A stretch of DNA of 64,000 nucleotides from Daphnia carinata (Eukaryota > Arthropoda > Branchiopoda > Diplostraca > Daphniidae), in the NCBI RefSeq assembly GCF_022539665.2, contig NC_081331.1, forward strand, positions 11,750,638-11,814,637, given 5' to 3'. The notes beneath the pieces were generated by a model. It saw nothing but the letters and a program-made list of their open reading frames with translations, did not search any database and was not told the DNA's origin. The position numbers and the translations under genes are program-made. Positions 1-12,355 of the stretch are shown piece after piece. Numbering within the stretch: position 1 is the first letter of the stretch; each line of letters starts with the position of its first letter.

Positions 1-1813
1 TCTTCATACCTCGAATTATTACGTCCGCCCGTCCTTTCTCCAAAAGTTTCTTCGGCCAAAGCCTATGGCGACTGCCGCAGTTTTGTGTCACAAATCTCCA
101 CCAAAAGTTTGTTGAAGGGAAACGTGAAATATCAGTCGGGGTCAAAAGCAGCTATCATCAAGCACCAGCCACTTTTCCTTCTACTTATTTTATTTTATTT
201 TTTTTTTTTAAAGAGAAATGATTTATTCGTTGAACGACGACGAGTTGCTGCTAGAATGTAGTCTCCGCATGTGATTTATCTTTATGGTTAGCCCTGTGTG
301 ACTGCGAGATGGTTATCGTTAATGGAGACGACGACATTGCCTTATGTAAATGAGCGGAACGAGATTTTTTTTTTTCCCCAGTATTTCGTCGTCTCCCTTT
401 TTCGGTTTGACGATGTAAATCACGCGCAATGCCGCAGAGGAAAATCCCGGAAAAAAAGTCCGTTTTTTAGCAAGCAGCAAATCGGAGCCGGCCGGGTAAT
501 GTGTTCCGTCCAACATAATGCGCTATCCTTATATACTTCATGCGCGCTTGATCTATGACGTACAGTACTGTGGTAAAACTTATTCGTACGTCATCACGAA
601 GAAAGGGAAGCCTTTGACGTGTATATTGCGCTAACGATGTAGTAGGGAAGACGTCGCTCGTTCAAATCAAACGCCGTTGAAGCCAAAACCATTGCCACAG
701 CAATATAATCAAAGAGGAAGGAGAGAAGAAAATAAAAACAAAAGTGAAGCCTTTGACTTGCCCGTGTTCGTCGGATGGATGGCGAGCAAAGTTTTTGGCT
801 CAACGCCCCTATTACTGGCTATCAAAGGAAAGGCCGGCGTCAAGCGTGGGCTTCTATTGCCTCTCGAGTTTTGTGTATACGAGTTAAGGATATTGTACTT
901 GTAATCGAGGATCAGGACGTTATTGGAAAATAGTGGACATTATTAAAGCTGAAAGTTTGGAGAGTCGGATAAAGTCGGCCGAGACTTGTTGGCCACTCTT
1001 CTCTTTGATAATAATTTGCCTTCTTATCTTACTCTTGACTCTTCCCCCCACCCTCTTTCTACGCACGTTGCATGCAACTCTTCTAGTAGCTATGTACGGT
1101 GCACCATGCTCACCATAATCAATATAAATGTAGAAGAAAAGATTTCGGTCGGCTAGCAAACACCCTGTTTTTTTTTTTTCTTCTTTTCTCATAGTGGTCT
1201 GCGACGTATCGTACATCTTCGTATAATCCGGCTGCGCCCATCAGCAATAAATTTCTTGACGCTCACTTTTTTCTTTCTTCCTCACCCAACGTTGGAGACT
1301 ACAACAAAAAAAGAAAAAGGAGATAAAGAATAAAAACTGGCTTGTACTACCTGTTCTCCTTATTCAAAATGCTATAAAGAAAATGGGTGTGAATCTTCGT
1401 GAGCTCCAAGTTCGTGACAGCTGGCGCTCCATCTTGTCATCTTAGTTTCAAGATGTCTTCCTTCGGCCCCTTGTCACGAACCAAATTTCTATATACTTGT
1501 ACACTCTATATGATAAATACATTTTTAAGTTTCAGAAGAAAAAAAAAGAGAAAACACACCGGGGCTTGTTTATTCCGTCTCGTCGAGTTCATTGATGCTA
1601 GAAAAAATTGGTCCGCTCGGATGCACGCGCCACGGGCAATCCGAGTGTTGATAACAGTCGTGAAATGTGTCTAGCTAGTAAAAGAAAAAAAAAGGAATGA
1701 CGCCATCTTAGCCCCTCTTTGCTCGATTCAGAATCGTATGTACCAAATTGGAAATATGGGGAGGCATAGCCCGTTGAATTGTTTGGCTACCTATTTATTC
1801 TTTTAAGTTCCAG
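1..1813. other. Non-coding, homopolymer-rich background
   Basis: No convincing coding frame on either strand. The stretch holds scattered T and A tracts and short frames that do not begin in a good context. A perfect YY1/Pho-like word GCCATCTT lies at 1702-1709. The last 20 bases form a pyrimidine-rich tract ending in CAG that serves as the acceptor of the next feature. Confidence 0.6.
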
Positions 1814-1990
1814 ATGGCTGGAAGACTTTGTCGATCAAAAGGAGGTCTTTTGTGTATCCAACTGTCGATCGAGGAGGCTTGCTCGCTAATAGACGACGAC
1901 AGTTGGGTCTCATGTTATGTGTTACAATGCTGTGCGCAAACGCCCTCGTCTAACTTCCTCCTTTTTTTCTTTTCCTTTTTGAAAATGTAA
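1814..1990 (+). CDS. Candidate small protein or first coding exon, 58 codons, unknown
   Basis: An ATG frame of 58 codons begins at the first base after an acceptor-like sequence (T-rich tract, then TTCCAG), as if a 5' UTR intron ended there. The product begins MAGRLCRSKGGLLCIQLSIE, continues through an acidic stretch (EEACSLIDDDSW), contains seven cysteines, and ends in a Phe-rich run encoded by a T tract. The stop TAA overlaps a GTAAGT word, so the frame could instead splice out at AAAAT|GTAAGT. I recognise no family. Seen: ATG, frame, splice-like edges. Inferred: that it is expressed. Low-homopolymer coding of the first 48 residues favours a real exon, but a frame of this length can arise by chance here. 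Confidence 0.27.
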   Translation: MAGRLCRSKGGLLCIQLSIEEACSLIDDDSWVSCYVLQCCAQTPSSNFLLFFFSFLKM

Positions 1991-2065
1991 GTTGTTCCGT
2001 TTCATTAGGCAAGAAACCTCCCCTTCGTGTTGGAGGCCACCAGCCTCTAGCGACACTCGACGGAT

Positions 2066-2155
2066 TTAACGGGCGTCACTTACGTAATGTATCGCTACAA
2101 CCGGCAACTGTCCTCCTACATAAATAGGATAGGCCTCTTTTGCTTCGCCTACCAT
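2066..2155 (-). CDS. Candidate short ORF or first exon, 29 codons
   Basis: Minus-strand ATG frame with product starting MVGEAKEAYPIYVGGQLPVV and ending AIHYVSDAR. A donor word GTAAGTG lies inside the frame after codon 24 (TAC|GTAAGTG), in phase 0, so this could be a short first coding exon rather than a complete micropeptide. The composition is balanced and free of homopolymer-coded residues. No family is recognised. The start context (T at -3, G at +4) is weak. It lies divergent to the plus-strand candidate at 1814 with about 75 bases between their 3' ends. Confidence 0.2.
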   Translation of the reverse strand: MVGEAKEAYPIYVGGQLPVVAIHYVSDAR

Positions 2156-2159
2156 ATAT

Positions 2160-4869
2160 ATATTTTCTTTAGCTTTTTTACTGTGCACAGGGACATTTCT
2201 TCTTGCACCACCCTCTGGTGCGTATTTACAAGACTCTTAATAGTGAACCGAAAGAAGTCTCCTACCCCTGCTGAGCTCTTTTGGCGCTTCTCCGCACAAT
2301 ACTCGAGCCAAAGAAGTACATAATTCAACTCCTGTTTTCCTATTGTGCCAATGAATGCGTAGAGCCTGTTTGGCCCCATTATTGGGAGGAATTCCTGTCG
2401 AACATCGGAATCGATCACGAGAAGAATGAAAAGAAAAGAAAAATCGGCTAGAAGATCCATTGCTTCATGTCAAAAGGAGAAACAGACGGCCACTGGATCA
2501 TTCAGTATAACAGCCACTGTCGGTTTCCGCTTTTTTTTTTCTATGACTGCACAGCTTGTTAAGGCTAGCCGATGCTTCTTGGGCTGTTCATTGTCAATTG
2601 TCATCGACTGTTGACCCATTTGCTCTCGCAGGAAAAATCGAAATCCTATCCGCGTTGGCTCGTTCTTTTCTGGGTGAATGGTTCCCATCACATCCGTCGT
2701 CGTGTCGGATTCGAAAGGGCTGGCCATTCATCTCTATGCTCTTTTTTTTAAATGTGGCCTTTTGACCCGAAAGAGAATACATGTCTGCGTGGCCTTAAAA
2801 AAGAAGGATATACCCTAGCGGCCATACGGAGTGAACCCTTTTGTCGCGAACTGACCAAAACATACGGGTGCTAAATAGCAGCAACAGCATCTTTTGTATG
2901 TTTTCCTAAATACACACTAGCGCGTACTTGTCCACTTTTTTTTGCCGTCATGCTATTTAATAACAGTTTTCCTTTTATTGAAAGGCAATGTGGAAACTAC
3001 CGCACTCTAACATGGGAGTCCTGTTTTGAAAGAAAATAACTGAAGAAACAAACAGAATAGACAAAAAGAAGTAGCACAGCACTAGGAAGGTGAACAACTG
3101 CTCGACTGACCATCTCATGTAAAAAGCCCTTTTTCAATGAGTTTCAAACAAACTGGAACGTTGGGCGGAAAAAAAAATGCAGGACTTAATATGTAGTGCC
3201 TCGTTTGAAACTAATGTATAATTATTTTTCGTCTAGGGTTATCGGACTAGTTCGTTTTATTCACCTGAATACAACCTTGTTTAAAGTAAATAGTGTAAGC
3301 ATTGCGGATGGTTCGGTGAATCACCCGAAGCAAGTTTTCATTTCTTTTGTGTTTAATTTCTTAAACTATTTCTTTTTTTTCCCCTCTATGATGAGAATCA
3401 AATAAAAGTATACCTGACGTCTGTTTATGCTCGACGAGGCTTGTTTATGTTTCGCCATCAGCGCATTTCACGAATGTTTTCACGAAAAGGCATTAAAACG
3501 AAACGTGATCGTTATTCGTGGATGACGCAGTTTGCATCACGAACCGTTCCGTACAAACCGAATCGTGTGTGTGTTTTGTGTGTGTCTCTGAAAAATATTG
3601 GGTTTTCTTTTTTTTTTTTTTTATTATTCTCCGTCGTATTATGCTCACCACTTGACACTGTCCATAACTTTTTGCCCGAACGTTTCCACAGTTTATTTCT
3701 AAATTTGTTTTTTTCCTCTTCGCTCGCTAGAATTGAAAAATCAATATTTATCATGCAGAGTCAGCCAAATGTAAATAAATAATTCGGATGGCTGACACAC
3801 GGAGAGAAATGCCATTGATGGTAATGAACGGGAAAATGTCAATTGTGGTTTCCAGTTACGCAGTTTTTTTTTTGCAATTTCTTCTTCGTCATGACCGAGC
3901 AAGTTGGCAAAGTGGGTGATCGTTTTATGTGAGTTTCTCTTGTCTGGTTGTTTTTGTTTGGTCATTGTCGAGTGTTGAAAAACGACCGTAACGCTCTCCC
4001 ACTGATGAGTTGTTAGACGACTCTGCAGATGTTAGGACGAGTCACTTTTCTTGTTTACTGTTAAACACGTCATTTCCTAGAACGTTTTCTCGAGTGCCAA
4101 ACAGTTCGACGAGTTCAAAAGCCTTTTCTATAAACGCATCGTAGGCAAGTGGTGGCCATTGAAAATGTAATAGATCTCCATCTCGTATTTTTGTTGATGT
4201 TGCATCATTTAATTTCACCATGAAATTTTTTTTTTTTTCGTTTCGAAAAGAAAATGCCTCATATAATTCAACTCTGTTCCGAGTTTCTTTTTCTTTTTTT
4301 CCGTTCTTTTTTTTCTTCTTTTTTATTTTATCAAGATGCATCCATACGGAATATATGCACGGTGAATTTCTCGGTTGGGTGCAAGATGAAGCGTTAGATT
4401 AGAACGCCACTACTAAATTTGGTATTTTTGACGGCTTCCACAAAATGGGAAACTATACACCCCCCCTTTAAGAATAAAAGAAACCCCCTTTCCTTTAAAA
4501 AAGAAAACGAATAAAATGCAACACCCTCATGCCTGCTCCCGTCTATTTCCATGAATTTATGGGGCCCCCACTCTGGTCATGAAAATCACTATAAATTTCA
4601 CCTCGACGCGACGTCTCTTCTCTTCAAAAAAGCCCATATCTGTGTAGCTTTTTTTAAAGTGTATGGTGCCCAAAGAGTGTATGCGATAGACGGTCAGCAT
4701 ATATACACATAACTGGTTGTATTGTATTGTGTAGCGCTATAGTTTAGAAAAAGAAGTCGACAAAAATGCATCTTCCTGTTAGGAAAGAGGGAGTCTAGAG
4801 AGTCTCAAACGCAATGAAACTGAATGGAATCGTCTTTCTTGAAATTCTTTTATCTTCTTCTGACCTGAG
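2160..4869. other. Non-coding background
   Basis: T-rich and A-rich with many 8-12 base homopolymers. Short frames on both strands are dominated by Phe, Lys and Ser encoded by these tracts. Nothing resembles a conserved domain. A good pyrimidine tract plus GAG acceptor closes the interval. Confidence 0.55.
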
Positions 4870-4959
4870 TTGGGTTAACTGGAAACGGCACACTCTTTTC
4901 TCCATTTTTTAAAGATATTCCATCGCTATTGAGCATAACATTTGAAAAGAGCGCGCAAG
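4870..4959 (+). CDS. Candidate internal exon, 90 nt, phase 1-1
   Basis: A long pyrimidine tract ending CTGACCTGAG precedes the segment and a strong donor CAAG|GTGAGA follows it. The segment is 90 nt. Of the three frames only one is open throughout, in the phase that begins with two bases and ends with one, giving GLTGNGTLFSPFFKDIPSLL followed by SITFEKSAQ. Exon size, symmetric phase and both splice signals fit an internal coding exon. No partner exon can be assigned and the peptide is not recognised, so it may also be a pseudo-exon. Confidence 0.22.
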
Positions 4960-7900
4960 GTGAGAAATATATCCATCCAGCAGACAGCCATTTTTTGGAC
5001 AAAAAGAAAGGCGTGTATAAATTATGATTCTGTCTTTTTTTTACGGTATATACGTGTGTGACATGAGAAAACATTTTAGGAGCCTCCTCTTTTAACTCGT
5101 TTCTTCCAAGTGCCGTGGAAAATTTTTTTTTTATCGGGCGGATAATTGATGTACAAACGCACCCTCTACTCCTCTTTTAAGTGTTTCCCTCCTCTTTTAT
5201 CTATCTATAACGTTAGAGATTTTTTCATTTCTACAGTCGATGATCCGGTGAAGTGAGCGTGCCAAATTGCCTTCGAGTTATATGAAACGAGGTGTACGGA
5301 AATCTTGGCCCATCAGGCGTATCTATTTTTATTCATAAACGGCCATCGCTGTAGGTGTGAAGAAATTGGTGGACGTTTGGGAAAAATGTGTATGCGTGTA
5401 ACACCGGGTCTCGGCTATGGGTGTCAACTGGAACGAATTTCACCGTGGCTCCTTGTGTCGAGTGCCATAGTCTCATCCGTCCCTCTTCCGTCGGAAACGT
5501 CTAATATACAAAGAGAAATAATTCAAAAGACTTTCGGAGATCTTGGCCATATGTTTCGAATTGCAACACGAAGGTCACGACGCCATTGTTCGAATGGTTG
5601 CGTCCCCTCTTCGGGAATGACAACACGTTCGTGTTCAACATTCACCTGTCCCTTTTCCGTGTGTATTCCTCTTGCGCCACAGCTTGTTTTTTCTTTGTTT
5701 ACCTGGCCGAATGTTGCAAGAGAGCGGGTCGTTTCTTCTAGTTTCTTCTTTTGTTTCCATTTTTAACATTCTGTTGCTCTTTTACCTTTCTTTTTCAATA
5801 GTTTTGAAGTAACACGGAATGCCGCGGCACGCAAGACAACCGCTTGGCTGTACAACATGTTTGCCCATTTTGCCTTGTTAGTGTGGCCATCTTTTTGTTG
5901 TGTTAGCTTGAAGAACGGACTGAAACATATTCAAGAAGACACACACACAAAAGGAAACAAGTGCTAGGCGTCGTATCAGTCCGTGGACATTTTTTGCTAA
6001 CTCATCTTCGATGGTCTTTACCATATGACTCGAATAGTATGTCTATGTTTCTTTATATAACTTTAGAAGGATAAGAGGACAGATTCTCATCGGGCCAAGT
6101 CACCGTATGTGTAAGCGTCCTCGTATGTGTACAACATGAGGATCAAGACCGTTGCTACACCGCGGGCAACATGACACACGGCTCACGGACAAAGACAAGC
6201 GCAACACGGTCGCCTTTTTCTATACCGGATGATTCATCATCAAACTGAGCAATGAAAAAAGAAGAAAAACTCTTAAGAATTATCTTGCGAAAGAGACCCC
6301 GTCATTTCCCTCTTGTGGTGCGACTCCCTTTTTTTTTGTGTGTCTGTTTTGTTATCGGTCACAACATTCTCCCTGTTCGTTTTCAACCTCTCCGCAAAGA
6401 AACAGAAAAATGTAACGAAGAGGAGGTTCCACTTCGTCCATTGCTTTTCATGGCATTAAAAGAAAAGATACCCTCACAATATATTGGGTTTTTTTTTTTA
6501 AACATATTTTACGACTGTGCGACTTGCTTTCAAATATTTGGGTGATGTACGCAGTCAAAGCGGTGAGACACGCGAAAGGTTAAAAGTATTTGTCCTGTTC
6601 CATGTGAATTCTCACTGTGTCGTTATGGAACTTGGTCGAGAACTTCGGAACCCCCAGCGCAATTTAAAAAAGGAATAAGAAAAAGGACACACACAGAAGA
6701 AGAAAAAAGGAAACAAAAAACAGTTGTAGACAAAACAAAAAAGAAGACAATGGCTCTCTTTTATATTCTTTGCTGATGGGCGTGTGTGTCTGTGGGTGCC
6801 CAAAAGAAAAAGCTTTTATGGGGAGTGAATGAGAAGACGGCCGAAATAAAAGAAAAAAAAGAGGAGACGAATCTTGGAAAGGAGATAGTAGCCGCTGTCT
6901 ATCTTTCTCGCCGACTCCCCATCGCTACTTTTATTGATGGTTTCAACACGGTTTTCTTCCTTGGACTTGGCTATCTGGGATTACGCTTTGACCATTCGTT
7001 TCTTTTTCCTTTTATTTCTCGTAAGAAGAAGGACTGTGGCGTTATTTGGGCGCTGCAGCACCTTGTCCCTCCTTGGAAACGAAGAAAGAGAAAATAGATT
7101 TACTCTGGGTGAGACGGAGTCCATCGTGGGAGGTCGTTTCCCCAGTGTTTTATCGGCTGACGATGGGGTTGACATGATCAACGGTCCTTGATAAAGTCGG
7201 CCACATTACCAGCCGACTATACGAAGACTTTTAAGATCGCGACGCAGACTGAAAGGTACAATCTCGTCGACTATTTATCTTTTACCTGGCTTCCCCATTT
7301 TCATCTATAAAAGCGAAACAAAAAGGAATTGGGAACGCACTAAAGGCACGATATAAAACATTCCCAGGCGATAGGTGCTGCTCGGACTTCAATGGCCGCT
7401 GTTAAAAAAAATATATATATATCGGTTCTTTCTCTACACAGATTCTTATCCACACTTGCTGACAGCGACTTTTGTTTTGGGTTTCTGTCCGTTGTTGTTG
7501 TTTTGCCTCTTTCTTTTCGATTATTATCTGTTAGCCAATGAAAGAGTGCGCAGACCCGAATAGCCTGTTGATCACCTCTATCTGCCACCCCGTTTTATCC
7601 TTCTCGAGGAAGAAGTATACAGCTTCCACTGTTGCAGGATGTCCAGCATAATTTCCCATAATTTTCCATTTTTCTGACGTAGTTCCGTCAGAATCACGAG
7701 GGAGTCGTTTGCTCTTACAAATGAAAAGTGGTGTCAGTAAAATTCGAAAGAGCCGCTTCGTTCACATTTTAGAGCCTGAGGTATAGTAAGAACACAAATA
7801 AATCCCGATAAAGAGAAAAAAAAAAGAAAGAAAGAGAAACGAGACATTGGTGTATTCAGTTCCAGGTGGAATGTCGGAGACATTTTCTAGTTGGAATGGC

Positions 7901-10364
7901 TGGAACGCTCTGTGCGGCGCCCGGTTTTCATTAGGGGGTCTCGGGCAGCAGGTGGAAGCTGTGTGGTCACCAGTAACAAGAGACTAGGCCAGCAGGGGGG
8001 TTACGCTGCCCCTCCTGTCTGAAAATGCCATTTTTAGGAAGGGGCCGATGGCAATTGTATAAAAGACACGCTGTCTGTCAAAATAACTAGAAAAAAAGCA
8101 AAGCATTCTGAAATGGTTACTTCTGGGCGAGAGCGTCATTTAAAACCAGCTCTTTTGCCATCAAGTATCAAAGAGAAAAATGAGATATGCTTTGCATTTC
8201 ATATCAATTTCCCACTAAGGAATGGCTAGCCTCAGGGACATAGCTATTTATAAAGAAACCCACGATTTCCAGGAAAGGATACAAACTGGACCATGTCTTC
8301 TTTCATTTCCCCTTTTTGTTCCGATCGATCGCTTTCGGCCGTGTTGACTGTCCATCAAAGAGCGAGCGCCAACCACCCAATTATGGCACTACGTCTCCTA
8401 CGCAGCGGAGGTTTGCATTTCATTTGCCACAACCCACTCACTACTTGTCAGTTGTTGATGAATTCCATTCGGTTCGACTGTTTTTTTTTTTTTGCACGAA
8501 CGTTGTTGATGGTCACCAATATAAACGTTGAAGGATCGATATTCAAGTCACGCCACATCGGCGGCGGCAATGAAACGCGTGGATGTCCCTGCTGGCATTT
8601 CCGCGTCGTGGTTTACTATAACGGCCTCTCTTTGTTGTTGTTGTTGATGTTGGAGGTCGCACACAAGGGGGAATTATGGCTTTAACATGTTTCGAGCCAA
8701 CTTTCTATCGCCCAAACGGCTGCTAATGACGGTGACCTCCCGTTAATTAGTTATTTCAACGTCGGTCGCAATCGTTCACGAGTTCAAGTGGAAGACCTAA
8801 TCATCCGCGACTTGTTTATTGTCCCTATGTGGAACGACTAAAGTTTTTTTTTTTTTCGTGTCAATGCTGTCGGTCTAAAGAAAAGTTCAAGAACCTACAG
8901 ATAAAAAGTTTTATAGAGTAAGGACGGGAATGGCTCAGAGCAATGGGTTTAATTAGACGAATTGCATTGCAGCTCTTTATGTAGAATGATGAGTTTTTTT
9001 TTTCTTCTCTCTCTCTAGATCGTTGTGACTCGAGCTGTAGGCGTTATCTTTTAAACTCTCGTTTCCATGGCAAAATATTTCATTTGCATATCTTCCGTCG
9101 AACACTTTTATTTCAATAATAAAAGTTTCATCAAATGTTTTCTTTTTCTTCATTCTTTTTTTAGTCGGGGACCCTTTTTTCTTTTCTCCCAATTGAATTA
9201 AAGTTCTTTCGTTATTCACTCTTCGGAATCGATTTTTTTTATCGTTGAAAGAAAGAGACGGTGATGTCTGGAGGAAAGACGAGATAGCGAAAGACAAGTG
9301 GTGAATCCGTTCCGGAGCTCACGCGTAGCAACAACGAGAGACACACGGAACCGTATCCGTATTGCCCCCTCTGGGCTCTCAATGGAACTGAGATTACAAA
9401 GCCAGTATTATTTTGTTTTTTTTATTCCTGAGAAAAAAAAAAACAGGTCGTTTCGGGGATAGTACTGAAAACGTTGATTGTCAAAACTAAAAAAAAAAAA
9501 AAAAAAGAAAAGAAATAAATAGTTGTTGTTGTTGTTTGTGTGACGCGTCTGGCCATCCGTTCACGCACCATTCCAACAATTTCTCCAGCTTCTCTCTCTT
9601 TTTTTTTTCTCGCCTGATGGGATATTGCCTCTTAAACCGATCCACTTACTTTACTGTCTCTCGCTCGACTATTTATAGCTAGTCGTAGATGAAATAGCTC
9701 GTTTTTCTTTTTTTGGATGCTTTTCGAAAATGAAAAGGTGCTCGACACCCAACGCAGTTTTGAAAAAAATAACTGAGGGAAAAAGAGCGTTGGCCATTTC
9801 CCGAAAATATTGTTTCTCACTTTACAGTCAAAAGCATCTTGGCCGAACGGCCGCTACCTGCTGTTGATTCCTATTATGTTAATTCAATTTCAACGCCGCT
9901 TCTTCGGTCGTTTGCATTTTCAATGCAACTCACTAACTCATCGTTTTTTTTTAACGCATATCGTTGTCGACACGTAACACGACGACCGCCATTCGCCACG
10001 GTGTAATTCCCCAATTCCTAGTTGAGTAAAAAGTACCCGAAACTTTGCAATCTCACAATCAAAGAGCAAGCGTTTTGATTCTTTTTTTCAACAGGGGTTC
10101 TGAATAAGAAAGAAAAGGCGAAAGTTTCTTTGCCACGTGCCGCCTTTGAAGTTCTAAAAATTCGGTAGACCTGTTCGGAGAAGGTGGTTTGTCCCCGTTT
10201 TCTCGCTCACTTTTTTCTCGAGTTTTAACAGCAAGCTTTTCTTCATTATGGTTGTCTGAAATTCGCACGGCGTTGGCACGTTAAACAAACCGTATCGGAG
10301 CGCGAAGGAGGTAGTCCTGCAAGCATAACAAGGTAGAGAATAAACCTATTTAGAATGAAAGTAA
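4960..10364. other. Non-coding background with isolated promoter-like and CTCF-like words
   Basis: No supported gene. Orphan TATAAAAG words occur at 7306-7313 and 8058-8065 without a matching initiator. Bases 7989-8000 (CCAGCAGGGGGG) match the first 11 positions of the CTCF core. A YY1-like word GCCATCTT sits at 886-893 of the 5 kb block (5886-5893). (TTG)n runs lie near 8633 and 9523, and an A17 tract lies near 9488. Most frames are encoded by homopolymers. Confidence 0.5.
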
Positions 10365-10472
10365 CTTACTAAAGTCGCTGAAATATATGCGCTTCGTACT
10401 TGGTTAAGAAAGTTTGAGAAGCGCAGTGATGTGCCAGGCCAACGAGGACGTGAGTCCCACGCTAGTTTTTAA
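10365..10472 (+). pseudogene. Relict transposase helix-turn-helix fragment (Tc1/mariner-like)
   Basis: Between two in-frame stops the plus strand encodes 35 residues that include RTWLRKFEKRSDVPGQRGRE. This resembles the N-terminal DNA-binding segment of Tc1/mariner-type and related transposases, where a W-L-[KR]-[KR]-F-E core is followed by a Gly/Ser turn and an Arg-Gly-Arg minor-groove (AT-hook-like) patch. No start codon or catalytic DDE/D domain follows in frame. The next kilobase holds a foldback repeat and other broken frames, consistent with an old transposon. The match is by eye over about 20 residues, so the family assignment is tentative. Confidence 0.3.
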
Positions 10473-10777
10473 TCCCGATTGAAGCTCGATAGGGGACATG
10501 AAAAAAAGAATAGATGGCAGAGTGGGGAAAAAAAAGGGAAAGGCTAGTTAATAATAGAAAGGAACAAGATATGAGGGGTGCAATATGTCCGACAACTTGC
10601 TGCCACGTATGAAAAAAAATTCAGGCGGAAAATTCGATAGACGACATGACGTTATTTCATCACGCACGACATGGTATGTGATTCCATGCAATTTTCGTTT
10701 CATTTCAAGAGCATCCAACTTACTTGCTCTTATATTACAACATTCTTGCCAGGGGAATCTTAAGAAATTCACGTTAA

Positions 10778-11062
10778 GGCGTGACAAAAAGAGTAAGTAT
10801 GTCGATCCATGAATTTGCAAGTTTTATTGGACGAAAAACTTTCGTTGTAATACAGTTCTATATTCTTCGTGCTTCTTTTATGATAGGACATACATCAATC
10901 AATTCTAGAACTTGAATTGTGACCAGTTTGTTAACGTAATCAGACTTATTGATCGTATGTCCTTTTGCGCTATCATAAAATTCAGAATATCCACGAAACT
11001 TAAAAAATAGATGGAACTGTATGACGATTGACCATTGTGTCATTTAATCATGGACTCACGCC
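10778..11062. repeat. Degenerate foldback inverted repeat (MITE-like)
   Basis: The two halves are inverted copies with small indels. Matching blocks, from outside in, are GGCGTGA/TCACGCC, CCATGA/TCATGG, ATACAGTTC/GAACTGTAT, TTTTATGATAG (10876-10886) with CTATCATAAAA (10970-10980), GACATAC/GTATGTC, and ATCAAT/ATTGAT. The central 48 bases contain a further small hairpin, CAATTC/GAATTG. Overall it could fold as a hairpin of about 285 nt with bulges. The size, imperfect arms and transposase-like fragment 300 bases upstream suggest an old non-autonomous DNA transposon. A hairpin RNA gene is less likely because of the many bulges. A 61-codon minus-strand ATG frame (11043-10858) lies inside the right arm and is probably incidental. 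Confidence 0.55.
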
Positions 11063-11207
11063 AGACTGGAGTTCAATTTTTCTGCCTTTTTTTTTACGAA
11101 TCGATGATTGAAATCGTAGAGATGATTACAGGTTATTGGAGGATGACTTTTCCTCCTACTGGAATGTCTTTATATTTCAACTGATATGTGTAATTACATT
11201 TTGATAA

Positions 11208-11615
11208 CTCAACATCGATAATTCGATGTGGACCATGTACTCCCCTATGCTAACAACGAAATGTCAGAGATGGGCAACCTTCAAACCGGACGAAGTGTAC
11301 CAGGATGAAAGGATCCTATCGATCATGTGCTGAATGCAAATCGTTAGACGACTGGGCAACGTGACGGATTCGGACCCAAACGACAATTCGTGGGTTTTTC
11401 AATTCCAACAACAATTGCGGACCCCGATTGAGGCAAACTAAATGCACGACGGTAAAGGGAGAGGTACTCCGGTGCATGTATTATTATCGGTCACTGACTA
11501 TACGGTACATACCCTGATGAAGATATTGTGATGGAGGGGTGGGTGGACTAGACGCTGGGAACATGGCATATGGATGCATCGTAAACCTGATGACAGGGGG
11601 ATGCTATGCAATTAG
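11208..11615 (+). pseudogene. Possible relict coding frame, broken by stops
   Basis: One plus-strand frame reads with three internal stops (near 11331, 11433 and 11529) and gives balanced, protein-like text such as WATFKPDEVYQDERILSIMC and SDPNDNSWVFQFQQQL. The first ATG is at 11226. The stretch is unusually poor in homopolymers compared with its surroundings. It could be the body of the decayed element whose other remains are at 10365 and 10778. I cannot match it to a transposase catalytic domain, and stop density alone does not prove coding ancestry. Confidence 0.13.
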
Positions 11616-12355
11616 TTCCGTTTTTTTTCCCCTGCTGCAATCCAGCAACTGGCCAAAGATACGTTGTAAGGATATTGATGGGCTGATAGCGCCACTCCTC
11701 CGGAAATGTCAATAGACCCACCTACCCCCCATGCTTATCTCCTATTTCTCTGTGTTTTCGTCAACACACGATCACCTCTCGTCCCTTTGAATTTCTTTTA
11801 ACGTTTTCCTTTGGATGTGCTATTTCTAAGACCGGTGACAGCATTGTCGTAGCTTTATGTTACGAACTCTGAACGCGTAATCTGCCACTGTTACGCGATG
11901 CACAGCAACATGTGTTCATTTGAGCGTAAAACATCGTCTTGTTTCCATACCATTAAGACAGCATTCAAAAGGCTTGACACGAGATGAATGTAGAACTACA
12001 TAAGCCCTATGCAAGCTTCTTCTATGCTTTGTCTGTATTATTATTGGCAGGTAAAAGAGGTTGTTTAGGGGAACTTATATAGAAGTAGGTTATTATGTCT
12101 GCGTATTTATGTTTTTTTAAACAGAACTATAGAACTTTTGGTTCAGTTAGCAGCAGGAATGATACACGAAATGAAATGCAATAAGCTTCTCGGCGATGTG
12201 ATTTGTGAAATTGGTTTACGTTAGACGAGCAGCGGAGACAGCAATTGTTAGGCAATATTCTTTACACTAAGAAGGAATTGGATTCCAAAACATTGAAAAA
12301 ATCGTTTTTCCCCCGAGATACGAGATTTGTTTTCCCTTATTTTTTTTTGTTCCAG
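11616..12355. other. Non-coding spacer
   Basis: No supported gene. AT-rich with few repeats; it ends in a long pyrimidine tract and CAG acceptor at 12355. Confidence 0.5.

Noticed and set aside
5305-5766. 153-codon open frame on the plus strand
   Set aside because: Begins without ATG, the C-terminal half is Phe-rich from T tracts, and no recognisable domain.
7306-8065. TATAAAAG boxes at 7306 and 8058
   Set aside because: No initiator at 25-35 bases downstream and no ORF of interest follows.
9632-9820. Minus-strand frame ending at a GTAAGT word
   Set aside because: Starts at GTG without ATG, donor flank is weak, and the text is partly homopolymer-coded.
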